From IMG/VR virus record IMGVR_UViG_3300037115_000048, positions 1-24,257 of that record: 24,257 nucleotides of DNA, one strand, 5' to 3'. The position numbers and the translations under genes were made by a program. Below the pieces are notes generated by a model, which saw only the letters and a list, made by a program, of their open reading frames with translations, made no database searches and was not told the DNA's origin. This document shows, in pieces, positions 11,566 to 19,199 of the stretch. This DNA comes from a virus. Each line of letters begins with the position of its first letter. Position 1 is the first letter of the stretch.

Positions 11566-14010
11566 GTGAGCGGAAATTCAGGCGAGAACTGGGATTTAGT
11601 ATCAAGTGTGCCCGGCCAGACCGGGCCGCTGCCTGATCATCCTGGGTTCGACATCGAGGACGAGGGCGCGCTCATGTCGCGCATCCGTAACTTCTATGAC
11701 GAGGGTGTTGGAGCGTGGGAAGAAAACCGCCGCATGCACTCGGAAGATCTGAATTTCATCTACAACTCTGAGGCGATGGGCCAGTGGGATCCGGTCGTCC
11801 TTCAGAACCGCCGCGGCAAGCCCTGCTACACATTCAACCGGTGTCTGCAGCCGGTTAACATCGTCGTGGCCGACATGCGACAGACGCGCCCCGCAGGCAA
11901 GGTGCGCCCGGCCAGCAAAGGCGCGAGCGTGCCAGTTGCCGAAGTCTTCGGCGGCCTGTGCCGCTCGATCGAGCAGTGCTCGCGCGCCGATCAGATATAC
12001 AAAGAACAGTTCAAGTTCTCCGTCGCGGGCGGCTTCGGCGCGTGGCGTATCATGCCGACGTACATGCAAGACGACGGGGATGGCGCCTTCGATCAGGTGC
12101 TGCGCCTCATCAACATCGCGAACCCGCAGACCGTGATCTGGGATCCGCAGTGCGCGGACGCCTGCGCAGGGGACGCGAACCGCTGTGTCGTGACCGAGCG
12201 CATCGCGGAAGAAGTCTACCACGCGCTCTACAAGGACGGCAACGGCCAGAGTTTCGCTATCTCGCGCGACAGTTACGGTTGGTTCACCGATCAGGAAGTC
12301 CGGATCGCGGAGTACTTCGAGCGCGTGCCGCGCGAGAAACAGATTGCGAAGATGACGGATGGCACCGTCCAAGACTACGACGCGGATCTGCGTGCGCAGG
12401 AAGCGCACTTTGACGAGCACCGGATCACGTACGAGCAGCACGGCACCACGCGCATTGCCAAAGACAAGCAAGGCAACAAGATGGTGCGGCGCACCGTCGT
12501 CTGGCAAGTGATGTGGGTGAAGGTCGACGGATCGAATGTCCTCGAAGGCCCGTACTACTACGACTGGAAGCGCATCCCCGTGGTCCGCTGCCCCGGCCGG
12601 TACATCAACATCGAGGGCCGCAAGAAGTTTCAGTCGCTGATTCGTCACGCCAAGGACGCGCAGCGCAGCTACAATTCCCGGGCCTCGGACATGATCGAGC
12701 GTAGCGCGCTCATTCCGAAGGCGCCATACCTCGTCACCGAGGCAATGATCAAGGGCTACGAGAACGACTGGAACCAAGCGAACGTCCAGTCGCGGCCGTA
12801 CCTGCCGTACAACGTGGACGCTAAGGCGCCGGAAGGCGGGATGCCGTTCCGCACCCCGCCGCTCGATCTGCCGCAGGGCGCCATGGCGCTCGCGCAGATG
12901 TCGATTCAGGACATCCAGGCCACCATCGGTTACTTCGACCCGGCGCTCGGCAACGCCGAAGACATGAACCGCGTCTCAGGCAAGGCGCTCGTGCAGCACA
13001 CGAAGCGTTCGGACCTGGGCAGCTACGAATTCACGGACGGATTCCAGTCAGCTCTGCAGCTGACCTGGGAGATGTTCGTTGACATGATCCCGACCGTCAT
13101 GGACTCCGAGCGCGTCGAGCGCATCATCGGGCACGATGGCGTGGAGGCCATGGTCACGGTGAACGGCGCCCAGGAAGGCACCGACGACCTGATCAACGAC
13201 CTGAGCAAGGGTGAGTACGATGTCACGGTCACCATTGGCCCGAACTTCGAGACGGCCCGCCAGCAGGCACTCGATACGCTGATCTCGTTCAGTGAGGCGC
13301 TGCCGCAGACCGCACCGATGATCGCGGACCTGCTCGCGAAGAACATTGACACGCCGGACGCGCAAGAGATGTCGCGCCGGCTGCGGATTCCGCTGATACA
13401 ACAAGGACTCATCCAGCCGACCGAGGCGGAAAAGAAAGCCGGAGTTGGTCAGCAGAAGACGCCGCAGCAACAGGCCCAGGAGGCGCAGCAGGCGTTGTTG
13501 ACAGCTAAGGTTCAGAAGACGGGCGCTGAGGCCACGCTCGCGCAATCGAAGGTTCAGATGATACCGGTGGAGCAGCACAAGCTGCACGTCGAGACCGCCG
13601 GCAAGCATCTCGGCAACATCAAGATCGCGCACGACATCGGCGCGGACGCACAGGCCGCGGCCACCGCTCAGCAGGCGGAGGAGCAGGAGATGCAACAGGA
13701 TGCGCAAGCGCACGCGCAGGGCCAGCAGCAGGACGCGCAGGCGCACGCGCAAGACCAGCAGCAGGGCCAGCAGCAGCACGTTGCCGATCTGACTCATGAG
13801 CACCAAGCGCACGTCGCGGGTCTGTTGAAGGAGCGCTCGCAGCACGAGGCCGACATCGCGCACGCGCATGCATCGCATCAGGCCGAGATGGCGCATATGC
13901 ACGAGAAACATCAGCTGACCCTGAAGCATCAGGGAGAGCTGAACGAGCAGAAGGTCGCCGCCGCCAAGGCGCTGGCCGCTGCCAAACCCAAGAAGGCAAA
14001 GGCCGCTTGA
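11566..14010 (+). CDS. P22-type portal protein with extended Gln/His-rich C-terminal helix
   Basis: The 814-residue product is the dodecameric DNA gateway of the capsid. Its length is above the 725 residues of P22 portal. The N-terminal part (IRNFYDEGVGAWEENRRMHS, then PCYTFNRCLQPVNIVVADMR), the core with WDPQC and the YYYDWKRIPVV and RSYNSRASDMIERS stretches, and the helix-loop region IQDIQATIGYFDPALGNAED match the P22-like portal pattern. From about residue 625 the sequence is a long Ala/Gln/Glu/His helix resembling the portal barrel of P22 but unusually rich in His and Gln. The start is GTG, overlapping the influence of the 9-codon leader. It packs with the terminase and the gp4-like connector. 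Confidence 0.88.
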   Translation: MSGNSGENWDLVSSVPGQTGPLPDHPGFDIEDEGALMSRIRNFYDEGVGAWEENRRMHSEDLNFIYNSEAMGQWDPVVLQNRRGKPCYTFNRCLQPVNIVVADMRQTRPAGKVRPASKGASVPVAEVFGGLCRSIEQCSRADQIYKEQFKFSVAGGFGAWRIMPTYMQDDGDGAFDQVLRLINIANPQTVIWDPQCADACAGDANRCVVTERIAEEVYHALYKDGNGQSFAISRDSYGWFTDQEVRIAEYFERVPREKQIAKMTDGTVQDYDADLRAQEAHFDEHRITYEQHGTTRIAKDKQGNKMVRRTVVWQVMWVKVDGSNVLEGPYYYDWKRIPVVRCPGRYINIEGRKKFQSLIRHAKDAQRSYNSRASDMIERSALIPKAPYLVTEAMIKGYENDWNQANVQSRPYLPYNVDAKAPEGGMPFRTPPLDLPQGAMALAQMSIQDIQATIGYFDPALGNAEDMNRVSGKALVQHTKRSDLGSYEFTDGFQSALQLTWEMFVDMIPTVMDSERVERIIGHDGVEAMVTVNGAQEGTDDLINDLSKGEYDVTVTIGPNFETARQQALDTLISFSEALPQTAPMIADLLAKNIDTPDAQEMSRRLRIPLIQQGLIQPTEAEKKAGVGQQKTPQQQAQEAQQALLTAKVQKTGAEATLAQSKVQMIPVEQHKLHVETAGKHLGNIKIAHDIGADAQAAATAQQAEEQEMQQDAQAHAQGQQQDAQAHAQDQQQGQQQHVADLTHEHQAHVAGLLKERSQHEADIAHAHASHQAEMAHMHEKHQLTLKHQGELNEQKVAAAKALAAAKPKKAKAA
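13699..13764 (+). repeat. Two tandem 33-bp repeats in the portal C-terminal barrel
   Basis: Two consecutive 11-codon units encode DAQAHAQGQQQ and DAQAHAQDQQQ. They differ at a few bases and one residue and lie in the predicted coiled-coil barrel. Such units can expand or contract by slippage, which would lengthen or shorten the barrel. Confidence 0.75.
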
Positions 14011-14015
14011 TTCCC

Positions 14016-14029
14016 AGTCTGGTGAGACT
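14016..14029 (+). other. Short hairpin between portal and scaffold
   Basis: AGTCT-GGTG-AGACT forms a 5-bp stem with a four-base loop in the 59-base gap after the portal stop. No U-tract follows, so it is not a convincing terminator; it might be an RNA-processing or stability element. Confidence 0.3.
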
Positions 14030-14069
14030 CGCCTCGCGGCAGCGCATCGCCGTGTAATTGGAGATTGAC

Positions 14070-15260
14070 ATGGCTTTCACACGTGATGAACTTTCGGCCT
14101 ATGAAAAAAAGCCGCAGACAAAAATTTCAGACAAGGCTAACCCCTTCGCTGGAGCTACTCCCGCTCGGGCCGCCGACGCATCTGCTGTCGCAGCCGTTAA
14201 AGCAGGACAAAATTTAGATGCCACGCCTGGGGGCACCCCGGCTGCAGCCGCAGCCGTAGTCCAGGACTCACTTGTTGATGACGCCCCGGTCATCGATGAG
14301 GGTGAACTCGGCGACCCGACCGATTCGGGTGAGGGGACTTCGGACGAACAATCGGAGGAATCGTCCGCCTCCGCCGTTGATCCCGGCAATGAACCGGAAC
14401 CTAACGCGGACCTGACAGGCGAGCAGCAGACTGAAGAGGAAGCTGCCGTGCGTCAGGCACCGAAGAAAGGCTCCGCCGCGGAACGCATTGTGGAAGTTCT
14501 TGATCTTGCGGATGGCTACAAGGAATACGGCAAACTGAAGGCGGCCGAGGTGACGGACTTACGCGCCGAACTCGAACGCCTGAAGACGCCGTTCAAGGCT
14601 AGCCCCGCAGCGGTATCGCTTGGTGACAAACCCATGCCTCGGATGGAGGATGAGGATGTCAACTTCGATGCTGATAAACTGCAGGCTAAAACTGAGAAGT
14701 GGATCGATGCGCGAGCTGAAGTCGCCGCCGATCGCGCCCTTGAGCGGCGGACAGGTCAGACCGAGACCCAGAAGTTGAGATCGGAAATCGACGCGAAGAT
14801 GGACACCTTCGCGAAGACACACGATGACTTCGAGTCAGTGGTAAAAAAGAATAAGGTTCTGCACGCCAATCAGTTGGCCCCACAGGCAGCTGGAATGGTT
14901 GGCAGATCTGAATATACCGCTGACCTAGTGTACCGGTTTGGAAAGGATCTTGATTTAGCGGTACGTGCCGCGAAGGCTGATCCGGTCCAACAGATGTTGA
15001 TCGTCGCCGACATGATCGCCGACATCAAGGCCGAGAAGAAGGCCGCGGGAACGAAAACCCCACAGCCCGGTGCGAAACCGGGCGCAACGAAGTCCATCAC
15101 CAAAGCGCCCCCGCCCCCGCGGCCGACCCAGGCCGGCGGACGTGCGGCGGTGCGAGACCCCCTCGACCCTAGTGTGTCGATGGATGATTTCGCACGTCAG
15201 CACAGGGATCGCACACAAGCCGCGCGCGCGCAGAATCGCAAGCAACGCGGGCTGAATTGA
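14070..15260 (+). CDS. Scaffolding-like head assembly protein
   Basis: The 396-residue product sits between portal and coat, the position of scaffold in P22-like genomes (P22 scaffold is 303 residues). ATG 14070 has GGAG six bases upstream and is preferred to TTG 14058. The N-terminal third is acidic and disordered. The centre is helical and charged (RIVEVLDLADGYKEYGKLKA, then heptad-like Leu spacing through DLRAELERL). The C-terminus is basic, with Pro-rich SITKAPPPPRPT and a short basic end. Scaffold proteins guide coat assembly and then leave; a basic C-terminal helix-turn-helix contacts the coat in P22. Sequence similarity to P22 scaffold was not visible, so the call rests on position and architecture. 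Confidence 0.72.
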   Translation: MAFTRDELSAYEKKPQTKISDKANPFAGATPARAADASAVAAVKAGQNLDATPGGTPAAAAAVVQDSLVDDAPVIDEGELGDPTDSGEGTSDEQSEESSASAVDPGNEPEPNADLTGEQQTEEEAAVRQAPKKGSAAERIVEVLDLADGYKEYGKLKAAEVTDLRAELERLKTPFKASPAAVSLGDKPMPRMEDEDVNFDADKLQAKTEKWIDARAEVAADRALERRTGQTETQKLRSEIDAKMDTFAKTHDDFESVVKKNKVLHANQLAPQAAGMVGRSEYTADLVYRFGKDLDLAVRAAKADPVQQMLIVADMIADIKAEKKAAGTKTPQPGAKPGATKSITKAPPPPRPTQAGGRAAVRDPLDPSVSMDDFARQHRDRTQAARAQNRKQRGLN

Positions 15261-15283
15261 AAAATAACTCGGAAGGGTTTTAA

Positions 15284-16561
15284 TTGGCTAACTCACTTAT
15301 CACGGCCCAATGGGTTGCTCGTAAGGCGCTGGTACTACTCCACGCCAAGAGCAATTTCACCGGTCGTACAAACCGGGACTACCAGAGCTTGCTCCCAGGA
15401 CCGATCAACGGCGTCATCCTTGGTCAGCAGCTCTCGATCCGTCTGCCGTTCCAGTACGTTCTGCGTACCGGCCCGCAGATGAACGCCCAGAACAGCGTTC
15501 AGCGTTTCGCCACGTTGCTGGTCAACCAGCAGCTCGGCGTCGACATCAACTTCACTTCGGTGGAGCGCGCGATGTTGCTGAACAACTTTGAAGAGCAGGT
15601 GCTTGAGCCTGCCATGGCCCGTCTGGCCGCCGGAGTGGAAAACTTCACCACCGGTCAGGTCAACAACGTGCCGAAGTTCACTGGCGCGTACAACACCACA
15701 GCGATCTACGACAACCTGCTCCAGAACGAGCAGTACCTGACGGAAGCGCTGGCTCCAGAAGATAACCGGCGGACTTTCACGGCCACCCCGCAGACCTCGC
15801 GGTACTTCGTGAAGGACAACAAAGGTCTCTTCCAGCCCGAGAGCACGATCTCTGATCAGTGGCTCGAAGGTGTGATCTCAGACAAGGCCGCTGGCTACGT
15901 CTGTTTCCGCAACACGAAGCTCCCGACCCATGTGGTTGGTACCTTCACCACTTCCGCCCCGACCGTGAACGGCGCCGGACAGTCGAACCCTGGCGCGGGC
16001 AACGCGTTTGTGTCGACGTTCTCGCTGAACACAACCGGTTGGACGGCAACTGACACCCTGAACGCTGGTGACATCATCAGCATCGCGGGCGTCAACGACG
16101 TGGATCCGGAGACCAAGGCTTCCCTGGGTCGTCCGAAGCAGTTCGTTGTGACTACCACGCAGACGATGGCCGGTGGTGCTAACACCATCGCTATCGCCCC
16201 GGGTATCATCACGGGCGGCTCCTACCAGAACGTGGACAACGTCCCGGCCACCGGTGCTGTCATCAGCATCTTCGGCCAGTCCGGTGCCGTGGCTCTGGCT
16301 GCGCTTAGCGGCGCGCTGCTCAAGCAGTCGCTCGGCTGGTATCGCGATGCGATCGTGTTCGCGAATCCTCCCATGCTCGACCTCAGCCCACTCGTCAAGA
16401 TGACGGCTGCGGAGGCCTTCGAGGGTTACAACATGCGTTTCGCGCAACAGTGGGATCCGTCTAACGACGTGCTCCCGGCTCGTCTCGACTCGATCGTCGG
16501 CGCGGTTCTCAGCTACCCAGAGCTGGCCGTACGGAATATCGAAGTCGCGTCGGCTGCCTAA
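15284..16561 (+). CDS. Major capsid (coat) protein, P22 gp5-like
   Basis: The 425-residue product has nearly the length of P22 coat (430). It starts MANSLITAQWVARKALVLLH, then has the long E-loop-like region and a typical P22-family insertion domain around GDIISIAGVNDVDPETKAS, QFVVTTTQTM and IAPGIITGGSYQNV. It ends DLSPLVKMTAAEAFEGYNMR and ARLDSIVGAVLSYPELAVR. It forms the icosahedral shell with the HK97 fold. The start is TTG, an unusual choice for a highly made protein, but it has a near-ideal GGAAGGG six bases upstream. Codon choice looks even and biased toward C and G, fitting high expression. Confidence 0.9.
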   Translation: MANSLITAQWVARKALVLLHAKSNFTGRTNRDYQSLLPGPINGVILGQQLSIRLPFQYVLRTGPQMNAQNSVQRFATLLVNQQLGVDINFTSVERAMLLNNFEEQVLEPAMARLAAGVENFTTGQVNNVPKFTGAYNTTAIYDNLLQNEQYLTEALAPEDNRRTFTATPQTSRYFVKDNKGLFQPESTISDQWLEGVISDKAAGYVCFRNTKLPTHVVGTFTTSAPTVNGAGQSNPGAGNAFVSTFSLNTTGWTATDTLNAGDIISIAGVNDVDPETKASLGRPKQFVVTTTQTMAGGANTIAIAPGIITGGSYQNVDNVPATGAVISIFGQSGAVALAALSGALLKQSLGWYRDAIVFANPPMLDLSPLVKMTAAEAFEGYNMRFAQQWDPSNDVLPARLDSIVGAVLSYPELAVRNIEVASAA

Positions 16562-16582
16562 TCTAACATAGGAGAATAAACT

Positions 16583-17008
16583 ATGAGTAATATACAGGGC
16601 GGCTACGGGCACGGCGACGTGTTTGGTATCCCGTTCGATTTCTACGCGGGCGCCGTCGGTGTTCCTACCGGCGCTACCTACACGATGCAGACCAACCAGC
16701 TGGTGCTTTTCCCCGCTGCGGCGGTTACCGGTGTCACGGTCAACCTTCCACTGAATCCGGTGGACGGCTGTTGCGCTGAGATCAGTAACGTCGGTTTGAC
16801 CACTTCGACTGTGACGGGCACGATCGCCCCGAATACGGGCGACGCGATCGCGGTCGGTGGCCTCGGCATCGTGACCGTTATCACTCCCGCCGCGTTAACC
16901 ACGGCCGGCAGTGCGAGCAACACGATCAAGTACAAGTACTCGTTGAACGGCTTCCAGCCGGCCTCGGGTGCCGCGGTGAACCCGCGTACTTGGTTCCGCG
17001 TGCAGTAG
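16583..17008 (+). CDS. Probable capsid-associated (decoration) protein
   Basis: This 141-residue protein is coded directly after coat, with AGGAG before the ATG. Its body is beta-rich with many Val, Thr and Gly (YTMQTNQLVLFPAAAVTG, GIVTVITPAALTTAG). It ends with a conserved-looking NPRTWFRVQ tail. Small beta proteins following the coat gene often decorate or stabilise the shell, but no family is recognised. Two adjacent cysteines occur (DGCCAEIS). The gene is followed by a hairpin pair and the terminator candidate. Confidence 0.75.
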   Translation: MSNIQGGYGHGDVFGIPFDFYAGAVGVPTGATYTMQTNQLVLFPAAAVTGVTVNLPLNPVDGCCAEISNVGLTTSTVTGTIAPNTGDAIAVGGLGIVTVITPAALTTAGSASNTIKYKYSLNGFQPASGAAVNPRTWFRVQ

Positions 17009-17023
17009 AGTAAGAAGAACAGC

Positions 17024-17043
17024 GCGGGCGGCCCTCACCCCGC
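17024..17043 (+). other. GC-rich hairpin after the capsid block
   Basis: GCGGG (17024-17028) pairs with CCCGC (17039-17043) around a ten-base loop, 15 bases after the decoration-gene stop. No U-tract follows. It may act as an RNA 3'-end stabiliser together with the stronger hairpin downstream. Confidence 0.35.
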
Positions 17044-17089
17044 ACCGCGCAACGTGAACGCCGACGGTATAACTTAGGCGTGACTCTTT

Positions 17090-17118
17090 CGGTCTGAGAG
17101 CAGACCGTTCATATTTTT
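17090..17118 (+). terminator. Intrinsic terminator candidate after the capsid block
   Basis: CGGTCTG-AGAG-CAGACCG makes a perfect 7-bp stem with a tetraloop (17090-17107), followed after six bases by TTTTT (17114-17118). The gap between stem and U-tract makes it a modest rather than ideal rho-independent terminator. It lies in the largest non-coding space of the window, between capsid and tail genes, where termination would limit read-through from the abundant coat mRNA. Confidence 0.6.
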
Positions 17119-17129
17119 AAAGGAAGCGC

Positions 17130-17564
17130 GTGACCAGCACCATTCAGGCGATGATAACTGAGGCGTACCAGAAAATCGGAATCGTGTCCGAAGGTCGCGC
17201 CCCTACGCCTACGCAGAGTGCGAACGCGCTGACGATCATGAATGATAACCTCCTTACGCAGATGCGTGATGGGTGGGGCGGCATCGGCTGGTTCCCGCAA
17301 TCACAGGCGAACCTCAACAGCAACGCGCCGCTCAAAGACGAAGACATCGGCGACGTGAAGCTGATGCTAGCTTCGTGGATCGCGGTCCACTACGGCATCG
17401 CAATCAAGGGATCCCCGGACCCGAACGACCTCACGGCGCTCGGAAATCAGATCCAGGGCGCGTACCGACGTCTCAATAAACGCTATCTCCGGTACGTGGA
17501 ATGTGATCTTGGCGAGTTGTCGCGTCCGACTGGTGGCCCTTGGGGAGGTCTCGCGTGGAACTGA
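17130..17564 (+). CDS. Head-tail connector, P22 gp4-like tail accessory factor
   Basis: The 144-residue product is slightly shorter than P22 gp4 (166). The start IQAMITEAYQKIGIVSEGRA is the usual helix opening of this family. The region LTIMNDNLLTQMRDGWGGIG, then helices with LMLASWIAVHYGIAI, follows the same order as gp4. The protein forms a ring below the portal and closes the head after packaging. The start GTG has AAAGGAAG five bases upstream. A 27-codon mini-ORF with a strong ribosome binding site overlaps its last codons. Confidence 0.83.
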   Translation: MTSTIQAMITEAYQKIGIVSEGRAPTPTQSANALTIMNDNLLTQMRDGWGGIGWFPQSQANLNSNAPLKDEDIGDVKLMLASWIAVHYGIAIKGSPDPNDLTALGNQIQGAYRRLNKRYLRYVECDLGELSRPTGGPWGGLAWN

Positions 17565-17638
17565 CACTAGAATCCAATCCGCGTCTGATCCCAGCCGAGG
17601 ATAATCTGCGCAAAGGCGCTCAATTGTTGGCTGCGTAA
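17555..17638 (+). CDS. 27-codon mini-ORF before the plug gene
   Basis: GTG at 17555 has GGGGAGG six bases upstream, one of the best ribosome binding sites in the window. It encodes a 27-residue peptide (MELTLESNPRLIPAEDNL start) ending at TAA 17638. It overlaps the gp4-like stop by ten bases and ends one base before the ATG of the plug gene, which lacks a site of its own. It thus looks like a small gene or a leader that delivers ribosomes to the plug gene. Confidence 0.55.
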   Translation: MELTLESNPRLIPAEDNLRKGAQLLAA

Positions 17639-17639
17639 G

Positions 17640-19199
17640 ATGCCAGCCGACTCGAAACCCCTACAACTCCCGCTCGCGTCCTACCAGCTGCCCGACCTTC
17701 GCGCTAGCGCGAAGCTGCTGATCGGGTGCTATCCGGAACCGATCCAACAGGACGGGAACGCGGGCTCCGCTCTTGGCGGCCAGATTGTTTCGTTTGATGA
17801 CAAGGACGGTCAGGCCGCGGTACTGCGCGCGTGGCCCGGTATCACCGCGTTCAGTGGCATCGGGCCGGTGCGCGGGTTCTGGGAAATGGCCGGTCAAGAG
17901 TACGTGGTCGCGGGCTCGACACTCTACACGCTCAGCGCGGCCGGTGTCGCGGTACCCATACCCGGCAGCGCGGGCACGTTAACCGGAACCGGCATCGTGC
18001 GGATGACGGACAATGGCGCCTGCATGGTGATCCTCATCCCGGGCACCGACATCTGTTACACCTACACCCTGACCTCACCGGGCGGCTACGGTGCCGTGGG
18101 CACGTACGCGCAGTTGACGAATGCGTTCTTCCTTGGCTTTGGTGGCGCAATTGATTGCTGGTTCGTGGACACCTATATCGTGTTCCTCGCCAACAACAAC
18201 GGGGGCCATGGCTCGTACACGTTCTTCAACGACGACGGGAGGCAGTTTTCGGGCTACTCACAGATTTCTTTTACGACCGCGGCCTCGGTCACGCGCCAGT
18301 TCGGTACCGACCCGTTCTACGGGATGTGTATCGATCATCGCGAGGTGCTGCTGTTCGGGTCGCGGACGACGGAAGGATACGTCGACACCGGCAACCCGAT
18401 CGGATCCCCTTTTTCCAGCGCGCCCGACACGTACATGCCCTATGGCATGCACCCGAGCTGCGCTTATTCTATCGCGCTGCAGGACAACTCGCCGTTCTGG
18501 GTCTGCAACGATCTGACCGTGCGACGACGCCAGGGTCAGACCCCGGTGCGCGTGTCGAACCCGTACATCGAGTACCAGCTCGCGATCGCCGACCAGAACG
18601 ATCTGCTGCTCGGGTGCTATGCGATGGCGCCGACATGGAACGGGCACCCGTTCTATGTGCTGACGATCCCGCTCATGCAGATGACGTTCGTCTACGACTG
18701 TGTGACCCAGCAATGGTTCAATCTGGTGTCGGAGATTGGTGGTCAAGAGATTCAGTGGCAGGCCCTCAGCTACCACAACGCCTTCGGGCTGCAACTGATC
18801 GGCAGCGCGGGCACGGGCGGGGTCGGGTACCTTGATTCGACCACGCAGATGGAATTTGGTGTGACCCCGGTCGTGCGTGCGTTCACGATGCAGCCGATCT
18901 ACAGCATGAACGACCGCATCATCACGCGCCGCATCGAACTGGTGATGACGGCCGGCGGCGGCCCGACGCCCGATGTCGCGCCGAAGGTTGATCTGCTGCT
19001 CTCTGATAACTGGGGTCAGAGCTACTACGCCGCCGGAGACCAGAGCCAGACGCTGGGTGTACCCGGCGATACGGACAACCGCGCGGTCTGGTGGAACCTT
19101 GGTCAGCACCGCAGCCTCGTGCCGCAGTTCAGGATCACCGACGCGACCCCGACTTTCACTGTGGATGTGCACGCGGTCATCGAACCCGGGACATATTGA
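17640..19199 (+). CDS. Packaged DNA stabilisation protein, P22 gp10-like
   Basis: The 519-residue product resembles the family of P22 gp10 (472 residues), the hexameric tail-hub protein that holds DNA in the head after packaging. LRAWPGITAFSGIGPVRGFW is the hallmark start (compare LRSFPGIT in P22). The rest is a beta-propeller-like pattern with repeated strands such as NDDGRQFSGYSQISF, RQFGTDPFYGMCIDHREVLL and TRRIELVMTAGGG. It ends at TGA overlapping the fibre ATG. No start signal of its own is evident. It follows the gp4-like gene as in P22. Confidence 0.85.
   Translation: MPADSKPLQLPLASYQLPDLRASAKLLIGCYPEPIQQDGNAGSALGGQIVSFDDKDGQAAVLRAWPGITAFSGIGPVRGFWEMAGQEYVVAGSTLYTLSAAGVAVPIPGSAGTLTGTGIVRMTDNGACMVILIPGTDICYTYTLTSPGGYGAVGTYAQLTNAFFLGFGGAIDCWFVDTYIVFLANNNGGHGSYTFFNDDGRQFSGYSQISFTTAASVTRQFGTDPFYGMCIDHREVLLFGSRTTEGYVDTGNPIGSPFSSAPDTYMPYGMHPSCAYSIALQDNSPFWVCNDLTVRRRQGQTPVRVSNPYIEYQLAIADQNDLLLGCYAMAPTWNGHPFYVLTIPLMQMTFVYDCVTQQWFNLVSEIGGQEIQWQALSYHNAFGLQLIGSAGTGGVGYLDSTTQMEFGVTPVVRAFTMQPIYSMNDRIITRRIELVMTAGGGPTPDVAPKVDLLLSDNWGQSYYAAGDQSQTLGVPGDTDNRAVWWNLGQHRSLVPQFRITDATPTFTVDVHAVIEPGTY

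Noticed and set aside
11602-12777. 391-codon minus-strand open frame inside portal
   Set aside because: It lies antisense to clear portal sequence. It reflects low frequency of stops in GC-rich antisense frames rather than a gene.
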